Below, in pieces: positions 54,678 through 64,000 of a DNA stretch of 64,000 nucleotides. The stretch is from Burkholderia sp. WP9 (lineage in GTDB: Bacteria; Pseudomonadota; Gammaproteobacteria; Burkholderiales; Burkholderiaceae). The stretch lies in NCBI RefSeq assembly GCF_900104795.1, contig NZ_FNTG01000002.1:3410001-3474000 (forward strand), written 5' to 3'. A program made the translations under genes and the position numbers. The notes under the pieces were generated by a model that had not been told where the DNA came from, did no database searches, and saw only the letters and a program-made list of their open reading frames with translations. The stretch's first letter is position 1. Every line of letters starts with the position of its first letter.

Positions 54678-57600
54678 GATTCCACAAAGTCCTGATTGCC
54701 AATCGCGGCGAGATTGCCTGCCGCGTGATCCGCACGCTCAAGCGTCTCGGCATTGCGTCGGTGGCGGTGTATTCGGAGGCTGATCGCCACGCCATGCATG
54801 TAATGCTCGCCGACGAAGCCGTCTGTATCGGCCCGGCGCTCGCGGCGCAGAGCTACCTGAACAGCGCGGCGATTCTCGAAGCCGCGCGTGCGTGCGGCGC
54901 CGACGCCGTGCATCCCGGCTACGGTTTTCTGTCCGAAAACGCCGCTTTCGCGCAGGCTTGCGACGACGCGGGCATTCGTTTCATCGGCCCGACGCCGGCG
55001 CAGATGCGTGAGTTCGGCCTGAAGCACACGGCTCGCGAAATCGCGAAAGCCAACAACGTTGCGCTGCTGCCGGGCACCGGCTTGCTGCCCGACGCAAGCG
55101 CGGCATTGCGCGAGGCGGAATCGATCGGCTACCCGGTCATGCTGAAAAGCACCGCGGGCGGCGGCGGGATCGGCATGTCGCTGTGCCGCGACGCGGCGCA
55201 ACTGGCGAGTGTGTTCGCGTCGGTTGCGCGGCTCGGCGAAGCCAACTTTGCCAACGCCGGTGTCTATGTCGAAAAATTCGTGGAGAACGCGCGCCATATT
55301 GAAGTGCAGATTTTCGGCGACGGCCGCGGCGGCGTGATCGCCTTGGGCGAACGCGACTGTTCGGTGCAGCGGCGCAACCAGAAGGTGATCGAAGAAACGC
55401 CCGCGCCTGGATTGACCGACGCGGAGCGAAGCGCGCTGCATGCGAGCGCGGTGCGTCTCGCGCAGGCCGTGAAATACAAATCGGCGGGCACGGTCGAGTT
55501 CGTCTTCGATGCCGATACACGGCGGTTCTATTTCCTCGAAGTGAATACACGGCTGCAGGTCGAGCATTGCGTGACGGAAGAGGTCACGGGCATCGATCTG
55601 GTCGAGTGGATGATTCGCGAGGCAGAGGGCGAACTTGCGCCGCTCGACTCGCTTGCGCCGGTGGCGCAGGGCGCGAGCATCCAGGTGCGTCTGTATGCGG
55701 AAGACCCGCACAAGCAGTTTCAACCGAGTGCCGGCGTGTTGACGCATGTGGCGTTCGCCGCTGCGGCGCGGGTCGACACCTGGGTCGATGCGGGCACGGA
55801 AGTCAGCGCTTTCTACGATCCGTTGCTGGCGAAACTGATCGTCAAAGGCGAGACACGCGAGGCCGCGCTCGCGGCACTGCGCGCCGCGCTGGAGGAAACG
55901 CAGCTCTACGGCATCGAGACCAACCTCGACTATCTGCGCGCCATTGCCGGCTCGGCGACATTCGCACGCGGTGAGCAGACCACGGCGTTCCTGTCGCGCT
56001 TCATGTTCGCGCCGCACACCATCGACGTGCTCGACGGCGGCGTGCAGACCACCGTGCAGCAAACGCCCGGACGCACAGGCTATTGGGACATCGGCGTGCC
56101 GCCCTCGGGTCCGATGGACGACCGCTCGTTCAGCCTCGCCAACGAACTGCTCGGCAATCTCGCCGACGCCGCGGGGCTCGAATGCGCGATGGTGGGCGCC
56201 ACGCTGCGCTTCAATACCGCGACGCTGTTCGTGCTGGGCGGCGCTCCGCTCGCCGCCACGCTGGACGGCGAGCCGGTTGCGCTCTGGCAGGTCACGCGCG
56301 CGCCGGCGGGTTCGGTGCTCAAGATGGGCGGCGTGACGGGCGCCGGTATGCGCTCCTGTCTCGCGCTCAAGGGCGGTCTGCAAGTGCCGGACTATCTGGG
56401 CAGCAAGGCGACCTTCACGCTCGGCCAGTTCGGTGGCCATGCTGGCCGCGCGCTGCGCAAGGGGGACGTACTGCATCTCGCGGACGGCGCGGGCCGTGGC
56501 GAAGCGGGCGCGCAGCTGGACGCCGCACGCGTGCCGGAAATGACGCACGACTGGACGCTCGGCGTGCTCGACGGCCCGCACGGCGCGCCCGATTTCTTCA
56601 CGCCCGACGACATCGCGATGCTCTACGGCACGCGCTGGACGGTGCATTACAACTCCAGCCGCACGGGCGTGCGCCTGATCGGCCCGAAGCCGCAGTGGGC
56701 GCGCACGGACGGCGGCGAGGCGGGGCTGCATCCGTCGAACATTCACGACAACGCGTATGCGGTCGGCGCGGTGGATTTCACCGGCGACATGCCGGTGATT
56801 CTCGGCCCCGACGGTCCGAGCCTGGGCGGGTTCGTGTGTCCGGTCACGGTGGTGGGCGAGGAGTTGTGGAAGCTCGGGCAACTGCGCCCTGGAGACACCG
56901 TGCGCTTCGAACGCATGCCGGTCAAAGCAGCGCTCGCGGCACCGAAGCATGTGGCTCAGGCGGGCGACGAGAGCCACGATTGCGTCCTCTATCGCGATCC
57001 CACGGCGGGCGAGGGCACGGGCGTGGTGTATCGCCGCTCCGGCGACCAGAACGTGCTGATCGAATACGGCCCGCTCGTGCTCGACCTGAACCTGCGTTTT
57101 CGCGTGCATGCGTTGATGAACTGGCTCGACGCGCACCGGCTGCCGGGCATTATCGATCTGACGCCCGGCATCCGTTCGCTGCAGGTGCATTTCGACCACC
57201 GTGTGCTGTCGCACGACACCTTGCTTGCGCATCTGCAGCAAGCCGAACGCGAACTGCCCGCAGTGGACGAGATGCGCGTGCCGAACCGCATCGTGCACTT
57301 GCCGCTCTCGTGGGACGACCCGTCGACGCGGATCGCGATCGAACGCTACATGCAATCGGTGCGTCCGGATGCGCCGTGGTGTCCGAGCAATATCGAGTTC
57401 ATTCGCCGTATCAACGGGTTGAATAGCATCGACGACGTGAAGCGCATCGTGTTCGACGCGCGCTACCTCGTCATGGGTCTCGGCGACGTCTATCTCGGCG
57501 CACCCGTCGCGACGCCGCTCGATCCGCGCCATCGGCTCGTTACCACCAAATACAATCCGGCGCGCACCTGGACGCCGGAGAACGCGGTGGGCATCGGCGG

Positions 57601-58279
57601 GGCGTATCTGTGCGTGTACGGGATGGAAGGCCCCGGCGGCTATCAGTTCGTCGGCCGCACCGTGCAGATGTGGAACCGCTATCGCACCACGCGTGAGTTC
57701 GAAGCGGGCAAGCCCTGGCTGCTGCGCTTCTTCGATGAAATCCGCTTTTACGAGGTCAGCGAAGCGGAACTGGCCGAGCTGCGCACGGACTTCATCGCGG
57801 GCCGCGCGAGCCTGAAGATCGAGGAGTCCGTGTTCGACCTCGGCGCGTACAACCGCTTCCTGAAGGACGAAGCCGAATCGATTGCCGCTTTCAAAGGCGC
57901 GCAGCAAGCCGCGTTCGACGAGGAGCGCGAGCGCTGGAACGCGGCCGGCCATGCCGAATACGTCGGCGAAACGGATAGCGATGCAGCCGGCGGCGCCACG
58001 GCGAACAACGCGCTCGCGGCAGGCCAGCAAGGCATTGTCGCCGACGTGTCGGGCAGCATGTGGAAGCTGCTCGTGAGCGAAGGCGAACGGGTCAGCGACG
58101 GGCAGGTGGTCGCGATCGTCGAATCGATGAAGATGGAAATTTCCGTGACCGTGAGCGGCGACGGCGTGATCGAAGCGATCGATTGCGCGGAAGGTGCGGT
58201 GGTCGTCGCGGGACAACGTTTGATGGTGATGCGCGCCGGCGTTGCAGCCGACGCCACCGAGGAGGCTACGTGCAAATGA
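54674..58279 (+). CDS. Biotin-dependent guanidine carboxylase (urea carboxylase family)
   Basis: A 1201-residue multidomain carboxylase: biotin carboxylase with ATP-grasp (about residues 1-450: [41 protein letters not shown]), an AHS2/KipA-like domain (about 455-755: [16 protein letters not shown]), an AHS1/KipI-like domain (about 785-990), and a biotinyl domain with Lys1153 in ESMKMEIS. Proteins of this type under a guanidine-I riboswitch with DUF1989 partners prefer guanidine over urea, making carboxyguanidine from bicarbonate and ATP. Urea carboxylase is the alternative. Coupled by ATGA at both ends. Confidence 0.92.
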   Translation: MRFHKVLIANRGEIACRVIRTLKRLGIASVAVYSEADRHAMHVMLADEAVCIGPALAAQSYLNSAAILEAARACGADAVHPGYGFLSENAAFAQACDDAGIRFIGPTPAQMREFGLKHTAREIAKANNVALLPGTGLLPDASAALREAESIGYPVMLKSTAGGGGIGMSLCRDAAQLASVFASVARLGEANFANAGVYVEKFVENARHIEVQIFGDGRGGVIALGERDCSVQRRNQKVIEETPAPGLTDAERSALHASAVRLAQAVKYKSAGTVEFVFDADTRRFYFLEVNTRLQVEHCVTEEVTGIDLVEWMIREAEGELAPLDSLAPVAQGASIQVRLYAEDPHKQFQPSAGVLTHVAFAAAARVDTWVDAGTEVSAFYDPLLAKLIVKGETREAALAALRAALEETQLYGIETNLDYLRAIAGSATFARGEQTTAFLSRFMFAPHTIDVLDGGVQTTVQQTPGRTGYWDIGVPPSGPMDDRSFSLANELLGNLADAAGLECAMVGATLRFNTATLFVLGGAPLAATLDGEPVALWQVTRAPAGSVLKMGGVTGAGMRSCLALKGGLQVPDYLGSKATFTLGQFGGHAGRALRKGDVLHLADGAGRGEAGAQLDAARVPEMTHDWTLGVLDGPHGAPDFFTPDDIAMLYGTRWTVHYNSSRTGVRLIGPKPQWARTDGGEAGLHPSNIHDNAYAVGAVDFTGDMPVILGPDGPSLGGFVCPVTVVGEELWKLGQLRPGDTVRFERMPVKAALAAPKHVAQAGDESHDCVLYRDPTAGEGTGVVYRRSGDQNVLIEYGPLVLDLNLRFRVHALMNWLDAHRLPGIIDLTPGIRSLQVHFDHRVLSHDTLLAHLQQAERELPAVDEMRVPNRIVHLPLSWDDPSTRIAIERYMQSVRPDAPWCPSNIEFIRRINGLNSIDDVKRIVFDARYLVMGLGDVYLGAPVATPLDPRHRLVTTKYNPARTWTPENAVGIGGAYLCVYGMEGPGGYQFVGRTVQMWNRYRTTREFEAGKPWLLRFFDEIRFYEVSEAELAELRTDFIAGRASLKIEESVFDLGAYNRFLKDEAESIAAFKGAQQAAFDEERERWNAAGHAEYVGETDSDAAGGATANNALAAGQQGIVADVSGSMWKLLVSEGERVSDGQVVAIVESMKMEISVTVSGDGVIEAIDCAEGAVVVAGQRLMVMRAGVAADATEEATCK

Positions 58280-59742
58280 AATCACACGACGATCTGTTCC
58301 AGTCCATGTCGATCGCCGGGCTGCAGGCGCGCTACCGCGCTGGCAGCCTGACGCCCAAACAACTGGTCGAAGCGATCACCGCGCGCACCTCGGGCGACGA
58401 TCCGCATCATGCGTGGATCCGTCCTTTGAGCCGCGACGAGATGATGCGATACGTCGATGCGCTCGAAGGCCGCGACCTTGAAACGCTGCCGCTGTACGGC
58501 GTACCGTTCGCGATCAAGGACAACATCGACCTGGCCGGTATCCCGACCACGGCCGCGTGCCCCGCCTATGCGTACACACCCACGGCCAGCGCGCCGGTGG
58601 TCGCGCGCCTGATCGCCGCCGGTGCGATTCCGATCGGCAAGACCAACCTCGATCAGTTCGCCACGGGTCTGTCCGGGCAGCGTTCGCCGCACGGCGCGTG
58701 CCGTAACGCGCTCGATCCGCGCTATGCGTCGGGCGGATCGAGCTCCGGCTCGGCGGTTTCGGTCGCGCTCGGGTTGGCGGCGTTTTCGCTGGGCACCGAC
58801 ACAGCAGGCTCGGGGCGCGTGCCCGCGGCGTTTCATGGCCTCGTCGGATTGAAGCCGACCAAGGGTTTGTTGAGCACGGTAGGCGTGGTGCCGGCGTGCA
58901 AATCGCTCGACTGCGTGTCGATCTTCGCGCGCTCGGCGGACGACGCACAGCGCGTGTTCGACGCCGCTCGCGGCGTGACGGAGGGCGATCCATATGCGCG
59001 GGAATTCCAGCCGCCGCAAGACGGCACGCAAGCCTCCACGCAGCACGGCGCGCAACGCTCGCTACGCGGCGTGCGCTTCGGCGTGCCGCGCGCGAACCAG
59101 CTCGAATTTTTCGGCGACACGTCTTACGCACACGCTTTCGACGCCGCGCTGACGCGCCTGCGTTCAGCCGGCGCCGAACTGATCGAGATCGATTTCGAGC
59201 CGTTCCTCGCCACCGCGCGGCTGCTCTACGAAGGACCGTGGGTCGCGGAGCGGCTCGCGGCGATCCGCGAGTTCGTCGACACACAACCGGACGCGCTGCA
59301 TCCGGTGATCCGCGAGATTATCGGCGGCGCGGCGCGCTGGAGTGCGGCCGATGCGTTCGCCGCCTTCGACCGCCTTGCGTTCCTGCGCATGCAGGCGGCC
59401 GAAGTCTGGCCGCGCATCGACGCCATCGTCACGCCGACCTCGGCGACGACCGCCACCGTCGACGAGCTGGAAGCCGATCCGATCCGCGTGAATTCGCGCT
59501 TCGGCTACTACACCAACTTCGTGAACCTGCTCGATCTGTCCGCGCTGGCGGTGCCGGCCGGCGTGTGCACGGTTGGCAAACACGCGGGCCTGCCGTTCGG
59601 CGTGACCTTCGTCGCTCGCGCGCATGAAGACGCGATGCTGCTCGACCTGGCGCGTGCATGGCGCGATCAGATGGCCACGGCGTCACCGTCCGCCAACGAC
59701 GCAACCGAAGTCTGCCTCGGAGAATCCCATGGCCGTCATTGA
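58276..59742 (+). CDS. Allophanate hydrolase, amidase domain only (AtzF-like)
   Basis: A 488-residue amidase-signature protein with Lys81 ([11 protein letters not shown]), Ser155 (SGGSSSGSA) and Ser179 ([12 protein letters not shown]). It follows the full-length AtzF at 37999 throughout its amidase domain ([31 protein letters not shown]), but stops where the roughly 150-residue AtzF C-terminal domain would begin. It should hydrolyse allophanate made by the upstream enzymes. A GTG at 58270 nearer to GGAGG (58261-58265) is an alternative start. Confidence 0.9.
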   Translation: MKSHDDLFQSMSIAGLQARYRAGSLTPKQLVEAITARTSGDDPHHAWIRPLSRDEMMRYVDALEGRDLETLPLYGVPFAIKDNIDLAGIPTTAACPAYAYTPTASAPVVARLIAAGAIPIGKTNLDQFATGLSGQRSPHGACRNALDPRYASGGSSSGSAVSVALGLAAFSLGTDTAGSGRVPAAFHGLVGLKPTKGLLSTVGVVPACKSLDCVSIFARSADDAQRVFDAARGVTEGDPYAREFQPPQDGTQASTQHGAQRSLRGVRFGVPRANQLEFFGDTSYAHAFDAALTRLRSAGAELIEIDFEPFLATARLLYEGPWVAERLAAIREFVDTQPDALHPVIREIIGGAARWSAADAFAAFDRLAFLRMQAAEVWPRIDAIVTPTSATTATVDELEADPIRVNSRFGYYTNFVNLLDLSALAVPAGVCTVGKHAGLPFGVTFVARAHEDAMLLDLARAWRDQMATASPSANDATEVCLGESHGRH

Positions 59743-60700
59743 CAGAACCGAATGGTTCGCGGTGCGCCGCGAACTTTCCGTACGCGGCAAATGGCTGTTG
59801 GGCGCGGGCTCGTTCCTGTTGCCGCTCCTCGTCTGGTGCGTGGTCAGCTATGTGCCGTTCATCTGGCATCCGCAGGTGCTGATCGACAGCCCGGGCAGCG
59901 TCGACTATTTTCAGCCGGGCATGCGCGTCGACAAGGAGGTATTCGCCGACGAACTCAGCCACGCGCGCGAAGCGCATGCGGCCCTGCCGGCCGGCGAGCC
60001 GGTCAACCCGGTGTATCTGCCCGCGCCGCACGAAGTGCTGCGCGCGTTCTACACCGCGTTCACCACGCCGCCCGCGTCGCGTGACGGCGTCTGGCTGCAT
60101 CAGAGCCTGTGGCACAGCATTCAGGTGATTTTCTGGGGCTTCGTGCTCTCGTCCGTGATCGGTGTGCCGATCGGCATTGTGTGCGGCACGTATAGCGCGA
60201 TTGCGCGGTTGCAGGAGCCGTTCTTCGAGTTTTTCCGCTACTTGCCGGCGCCCGCGTTCGGCGCGCTGATGGTGGCGATCCTCGGTATTTACGACGGCCC
60301 GAAGATCGCGATCATCGTGATCGGCACGTTGTTCCAGCAGGTGCTGATCGTGGCGAACACCACGCGCAAGCTCGAATATGGCCTGTTCGAAGCCGCCATG
60401 ACGCTCGGCACGAAGAAATTCAAGCTGCTCACGCATGTGGTGATTCCCGGCATTCTGCCGGATCTGTATCGCGACCAGCGCATTCTGCTCGGCTGGGCGT
60501 GGACCTATCTGATCGTCGCGGAACTGGTCGGCACCAGCTCCGGCATCACCTGGTACATCACGCAGCAGGCGCGCTACGAGCATTTCGAGAACGTCTACGC
60601 GGCGATCATGATGATCGGCATCATCGGCCTCGGCACCGATCTCGTGCTGGCGTGGCTCGGCCGCAAGCTGTTTCCGTGGGACCGCACGCTCAAGGCGTAG
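59729..60700 (+). CDS. ABC transporter permease (NitT/TauT type), putative guanidine uptake
   Basis: A 323-residue permease with a first helix near residues 20-42, a long periplasmic loop (to about residue 120), then five helices and the coupling segment [28 protein letters not shown] (about 221-248). It overlaps the amidase gene by 14 bp. It has the SsuC/TauC fold and should form the channel with the 60760 ATPase and the 48615 binding protein. Confidence 0.9.
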   Translation: MAVIDRTEWFAVRRELSVRGKWLLGAGSFLLPLLVWCVVSYVPFIWHPQVLIDSPGSVDYFQPGMRVDKEVFADELSHAREAHAALPAGEPVNPVYLPAPHEVLRAFYTAFTTPPASRDGVWLHQSLWHSIQVIFWGFVLSSVIGVPIGIVCGTYSAIARLQEPFFEFFRYLPAPAFGALMVAILGIYDGPKIAIIVIGTLFQQVLIVANTTRKLEYGLFEAAMTLGTKKFKLLTHVVIPGILPDLYRDQRILLGWAWTYLIVAELVGTSSGITWYITQQARYEHFENVYAAIMMIGIIGLGTDLVLAWLGRKLFPWDRTLKA

Positions 60701-60759
60701 CAAACGGCCTCGTGACACAGCCTATCGTAAGCAACGCACAGCATTCCAAGGATTCCATC

Positions 60760-61674
60760 ATGTTAAATCCGCAACCGATTCCGTCGTACCTGATTCAGTC
60801 CGAGGCGGTACGCGAGCGTTTCGACCGTCTGAAATCGCGCGAAGTGATTCTGGAGGTGCGCGACCTCGGCAAGCGCTTCGAGACGCCGCAAGGCGAGTGC
60901 ACGGCGCTCGACGGCATCAACTTCAAGACGCACCGGCGCGAGTTCGTCTGCGTGATCGGGCCGTCGGGCTGCGGCAAGTCCACGCTGATCCGCATTCTCG
61001 CCGGTCTGGAGCGGCAGACCAGCGGCAGCGTGCTGCTCGACGGCAAACCCGTGCAGGGGCCGGGCGCCGACCGCGGCATGGTGTTTCAGGGCTACACGCT
61101 GTTTCCATGGCTGACGGTCAAGAAGAACGTCATGTTCGGCCTGAAGATGAACGGCCGCGGCAATCTGCATGCGGAACGCGAGGCGTTGCAATGGCTCGAT
61201 CTGGTGGGCCTGACAAAGTTCGCCAATGCGTATCCGCATCAGTTGTCGGGCGGCATGAAACAGCGCGTGGCGATTGCCCGCGCGCTCGCGAACCGGCCGC
61301 GCATTCTGCTGATGGACGAGCCTTTCGGCGCGCTGGATGCGCAAACGCGCGCCAAGATGCAAACGCACCTGCTCGACATCTGGCGCAACGTCGACGTGAC
61401 CGTGCTGTTCATCACACACGATCTGGACGAGGCGATCTTTCTGGCCGACCGCATTCTGGTCCTGAAGGCGAATCCCGGCGAGGTGCAGGAGTTGATCGAA
61501 GTGCCGGTGCCGCGGCCGCGCGATTACTCGCAGGTGACGTCGCCCGAGTTTCTGGCGACCAAGGCGCGGCTCGAGGCGCTGATTCATCCGCCATCGGAAA
61601 AGAGCGACGACGAGGACGACGTGGTCAAACCGCACATGATTCGTATGACCGATGTCTCGGACAATGTCGAATAG
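60760..61674 (+). CDS. ABC transporter ATP-binding protein (NitT/TauT type), putative guanidine uptake
   Basis: A 304-residue ATPase: Walker [22 protein letters not shown], signature [15 protein letters not shown], Walker [13 protein letters not shown] and [19 protein letters not shown]-terminal acidic tail ([11 protein letters not shown]) is unusual for SsuB/TauB. AAGGAT is 6 nt from the ATG. It is the last gene of the guanidine operon. Confidence 0.91.
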   Translation: MLNPQPIPSYLIQSEAVRERFDRLKSREVILEVRDLGKRFETPQGECTALDGINFKTHRREFVCVIGPSGCGKSTLIRILAGLERQTSGSVLLDGKPVQGPGADRGMVFQGYTLFPWLTVKKNVMFGLKMNGRGNLHAEREALQWLDLVGLTKFANAYPHQLSGGMKQRVAIARALANRPRILLMDEPFGALDAQTRAKMQTHLLDIWRNVDVTVLFITHDLDEAIFLADRILVLKANPGEVQELIEVPVPRPRDYSQVTSPEFLATKARLEALIHPPSEKSDDEDDVVKPHMIRMTDVSDNVE

Positions 61675-61737
61675 CCCACGCCGCGGGTAGCGCCGGCACG
61701 CGCGCGGGCCGACGCTGCAACGTCGAAAGCGCCGTTG

Positions 61738-61759
61738 CGCCGCACTGCAGCGTGCGGCG
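61738..61759 (+). terminator. Hairpin after the guanidine operon
   Basis: Perfect arms CGCCGCAC (61738-61745) / GTGCGGCG (61752-61759) with a 6-nt loop, 64 bp after the last gene's stop. It lacks a T-tract. The rest of the 232-bp gap to the next gene shows nothing. Confidence 0.45.
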
Positions 61760-61906
61760 TCGCACACACCTGCGGAACGCCTCGGCGCATGCTCATGTCA
61801 CCCGTTCCAGTCGACGCCGGTGGGGTCCGGCGTCCGCGCCTGTCCGGATGGAGCGGCGCGGGGACAGCGCGGGACAAAAACACGACAAGGCATGGTGTGA
61901 GGCGAC

Positions 61907-63121
61907 ATGGACGAGACAACCCGGACCACGCGGCGCTACGAAGTCATCAGCGACGAAGCTGAATTTCGTGCGTTGCAGCCTGAATGGGACGCGCTCTGGG
62001 CGAGGGCGCAAGGCTACTGCTATCAGTCGTTCGGGTTTTGCTGGCTCGCATGGAAGCACGTGTCGCAGCCGCATGGGCGCAAGCTCAAATGCATCGTATG
62101 CCGCGAAGACGGCAAGCTCGTCATGGTCTGGCCGCTCGAAGCTGTCAAACGTTCGCTCTGGACGTATCTGGTGCCGCTCGGCCCCGAAGGCGGCGACTTC
62201 ACGAGCGTGCTCGTCGAAGCCAACGAAACAACCCCGGCGCTCGTAGCCGGCGCGTGGGACATGGCCCGCCGGCGTTGCGGCGCCGACTTCATCCATCTGC
62301 CCTACGTGCGCGAGCGGCTCGATCTGTACAGGCTCGTGACGCAGGAGCGCAGGATCCTGTTTACCGAGGCGCACAACGCATCCGCCGCGACATTGCGCGG
62401 GCAGGGCAATTGGGACGAGTATTGCCAGACGCTCGGCACGTTGTTTCGCAAGCGGCCGGGCGGCTTCGCGAAGAAGTTAGCCAAGGAAGGCACGGTCGCC
62501 GTGCGCATGCTCGATCCGGTGGACGAAAGCGAAACGGCGTCGATCATCAAGTGGATGTTCCAATGCAAGCGCGCCTGGAGCGATCGCGTCGGCAAGCGTA
62601 GCGTGTGGCTCGATTCGCCCGAGTTCGAGCGCTTCCTCTGCAAGCTGATCTATTCGGGCGACGTGCCCTCGATGGGGCGCCTGATCGTCGTCACCCTGGA
62701 CGAAGCGCCGGTTGCCGCGCTCGTCGTGAGCACGGGCAACCCGTGGGCGAGCGCGATCATTTCCGGTTTCGACCCGCACTACGGCAAGTTCTGTCCGGGC
62801 CTGATCGCGATCGAACATTGCGTGAAGTGGGCCTTCGACAAGGGCTACGACCTAGATTTCGGCGTGGGCACGGAAGACTTCAAGGCCTATTGGTCGCGCG
62901 GCGCGGCGACCACCGCATGGACCGTGCAAACGATCAATTCGAACTGGGGCCTCGCGGCGATCCGCGCGCGGCGCGTGGCCCGCGAGATGATCGGCAGGGT
63001 GAAGACGCTGCGGCACGCCGGCGCTGCGGCGCCGCATGCGGGGGAAGGGCGGGATGCGGGGGCGGCCTTGACGCCTGCCATGCAGGCTTCTTCCGAGACC
63101 GGCGGCGCGCACCCCGAGTAA
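61907..63121 (+). CDS. GNAT-fold acyltransferase, CelD/BcsL-like
   Basis: A 404-residue protein of the Acetyltransf_6 (CelD/BcsL) class: an N-terminal half (LQPEWDALWARAQGYCYQSFGFCWLAWKHV) and a C-terminal GNAT domain (about residues 180-340: RLIVVTLDEAPVAALVVS ... GLIAIEHCVKWAFDKGYDLDFGVGTEDFKAYW). Such proteins acylate extracellular polysaccharide or transfer amino acids like FemAB. A low-complexity Ala/Gly tail follows residue 370. It stands alone before the two-component genes; the target is unknown. Confidence 0.83.
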   Translation: MDETTRTTRRYEVISDEAEFRALQPEWDALWARAQGYCYQSFGFCWLAWKHVSQPHGRKLKCIVCREDGKLVMVWPLEAVKRSLWTYLVPLGPEGGDFTSVLVEANETTPALVAGAWDMARRRCGADFIHLPYVRERLDLYRLVTQERRILFTEAHNASAATLRGQGNWDEYCQTLGTLFRKRPGGFAKKLAKEGTVAVRMLDPVDESETASIIKWMFQCKRAWSDRVGKRSVWLDSPEFERFLCKLIYSGDVPSMGRLIVVTLDEAPVAALVVSTGNPWASAIISGFDPHYGKFCPGLIAIEHCVKWAFDKGYDLDFGVGTEDFKAYWSRGAATTAWTVQTINSNWGLAAIRARRVAREMIGRVKTLRHAGAAAPHAGEGRDAGAALTPAMQASSETGGAHPE

Positions 63122-63162
63122 GCGCACGGAGATTACCGCATCGTCATCACGCGTCCGGGAGC

Positions 63163-63186
63163 TTGACGGTATGATTTCACCGTCAA
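63163..63186. promoter_or_regulatory. Inverted repeat TTGACGGT-N8-ACCGTCAA before the response regulator
   Basis: A perfect 8-bp inverted repeat (63163-63170 and 63179-63186) with an ATGATTTC spacer ends 18 bp before the response-regulator ATG. It includes a possible -10 TATGAT (63170-63175). It may be an autoregulatory site of the OmpR-type regulator. Confidence 0.55.
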
Positions 63187-63204
63187 CGCAAAGCGGAGCA
63201 ATCG

Positions 63205-63882
63205 ATGCGAATCCTGGTGATCGAGGACGAGCTGAAAACAGCGGCCTATCTGAAGAAAGGCCTGGAAGAGTCCGGCTACGCGGTCGACGTGGCAAACGAC
63301 GGCCCGCAAGGGCTGATCCTCGCTCTCGAAGAAGAGTACGACGTGATCGTGCTCGACGTGATGTTGCCCGGCATGGACGGCTGGACCATCGTCAAGACCT
63401 TGCGCACCACGCGCACCACCCCCGTGCTGTTCCTCACCGCGCGCGACGACGTGGACGACCGCGTGCGCGGCCTCGAACTCGGCGCGGACGACTATCTCGT
63501 CAAGCCCTTCGCCTTCGTCGAATTGCTGGCCCGCGTGCGCACGCTGGCCCGCCGTGGCCCACCGCGCGAGAGTGAACTGATCAAGGTGGGCGACCTGGAA
63601 ATGGACGTGAACCGCCGGCGCGTGAAGCGCGGCGGCACGCGCATCGACCTCACGCCGCGTGAATTCTCGCTGCTGCAACTGCTCGCGCGGCGCCAGGGTG
63701 AAGTGTTGAGCCGCACGCAGATCGCGTCGTATGTGTGGGATATGAATTTCGACAGCGACACCAACGTGGTCGAAGTGGCGATCCGCCGCTTGCGCACCAA
63801 GATCGACGACAACTTTCCCATCAAGCTGATTCATACCGTGCGCGGCGTGGGCTATGTGCTCGAACTGAAGGACGCCGCCTGA
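63205..63882 (+). CDS. OmpR-family response regulator (heavy-metal CopR/IrlR-like)
   Basis: A 225-residue regulator: receiver domain (residues 1-115) with acidic E7-D8, phosphorylation site Asp51 ([11 protein letters not shown]) and the conserved Lys in [11 protein letters not shown], then a winged helix (about 125-225: [43 protein letters not shown]). The sequence pattern is that of the CopR/CusR/IrlR group, so metal sensing is likely. The stop overlaps the kinase start. Confidence 0.93.
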   Translation: MRILVIEDELKTAAYLKKGLEESGYAVDVANDGPQGLILALEEEYDVIVLDVMLPGMDGWTIVKTLRTTRTTPVLFLTARDDVDDRVRGLELGADDYLVKPFAFVELLARVRTLARRGPPRESELIKVGDLEMDVNRRRVKRGGTRIDLTPREFSLLQLLARRQGEVLSRTQIASYVWDMNFDSDTNVVEVAIRRLRTKIDDNFPIKLIHTVRGVGYVLELKDAA

Positions 63883-64000
63883 TGCGCGGCCGCTCGCTTG
63901 CCGCGACGCTTGCATTGGCCTTCGGCGCCACGACGCTGACGGTGTTCGTGCTGGTCGGCAGTTTTCTGTATGTGGCGCTCGAAAGGCAGATCAAGGCGCA
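63882..64000 (+). CDS. Sensor histidine kinase (N-terminal fragment, cut by window end)
   Basis: The first 39 codons only: a basic MRGRSLAAT start and a hydrophobic helix LALAFGATTLTVFVLVGSFLYVALE, which is the first membrane segment of a heavy-metal-type sensor kinase. It begins one base before the end of the response-regulator stop (TGATG). The rest lies outside the window. Confidence 0.82.
   Translation, partial: MRGRSLAATLALAFGATTLTVFVLVGSFLYVALERQIKA

Noticed and set aside
54632-58285. Very long open frame on the minus strand opposite the carboxylase gene
   Set aside because: It mirrors the GC-rich codon pattern of the real gene, has no recognisable domain and no ribosome site. The plus-strand protein shows clear family motifs throughout.

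Overview
The window is high-GC (roughly 65%) DNA with strong third-position G/C bias and gene content typical of Burkholderia sensu lato (most like Paraburkholderia). Signs of this are a type VI secretion tssF/tssG end, a phosphoketolase-acetate kinase pair, a class I aldolase, a glycine riboswitch on a dadA-like gene, an extra solitary mreB, and guanidine and biuret catabolic operons. No rRNA, tRNA, CRISPR array or insertion sequence was found. The genus assignment is an inference from family-level recognition.

Layout. (1) 1-1.3 kb: end of a T6SS baseplate operon. (2) 1.3-21.3 kb: mixed housekeeping and accessory genes: alpha/beta hydrolase, class I FBP aldolase, YjbQ, thioredoxin-like protein, MFS, 6-phosphogluconate dehydrogenase, HAD, ankyrin protein, phosphoketolase-acetate kinase, BON protein, glycine-riboswitch/dadA-like unit, LysE exporter, thioesterase, XRE-cupin + GNAT, lipocalin, YceH, SLATT-domain protein and a DszC/SfnB-like flavin oxygenase. 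(3) 21.5-47.3 kb: three linked nitrogen-compound units. These are a spermidine/putrescine-type ABC operon (minus strand) divergent from a PuuE-like deacetylase, a GntR and a flavin reductase; a gamma-glutamyltransferase-like/amidase/RutB-like operon divergent from a BMP-type ABC importer and a TetR; and a biuret operon (atzF, second BMP-type importer, biuH, another cysteine hydrolase, AtzH/HpxZ-like protein, GntR). (4) 47.4-48.5 kb: solitary mreB. (5) 48.6-61.7 kb: guanidine assimilation: a periplasmic binding protein gene, a small regulator, a TIM-barrel + 2-oxoglutarate oxygenase pair, two DUF1989 carboxyguanidine deiminase-type subunits, a biotin-dependent guanidine/urea carboxylase, an amidase-domain-only allophanate hydrolase, and an ABC permease and ATPase. 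(6) 61.9-64 kb: CelD/BcsL-like acyltransferase and a two-component system cut by the window end.

How it works together. Two guanidine-I (ykkC) riboswitches can be read directly from the sequence, one before the carboxylase operon (plus strand) and one before the binding-protein gene (minus strand). Each is preceded by a sigma-54 type -24/-12 element. Matching sigma-54 elements lie before the biuret operon, the BMP importer, the Pot-type operon and the PuuE-like gene, with a weaker one before the RutB-like operon. The inferred picture is a 40-kb nitrogen-scavenging island switched on by nitrogen limitation, in which guanidine is carboxylated, deiminated to allophanate and hydrolysed, and biuret joins at allophanate. 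The least explained parts are the TIM-barrel/2OG-oxygenase module inside the guanidine island, with its own palindromic operator, and the 27-32 kb ureide/amide unit whose substrate I cannot name.
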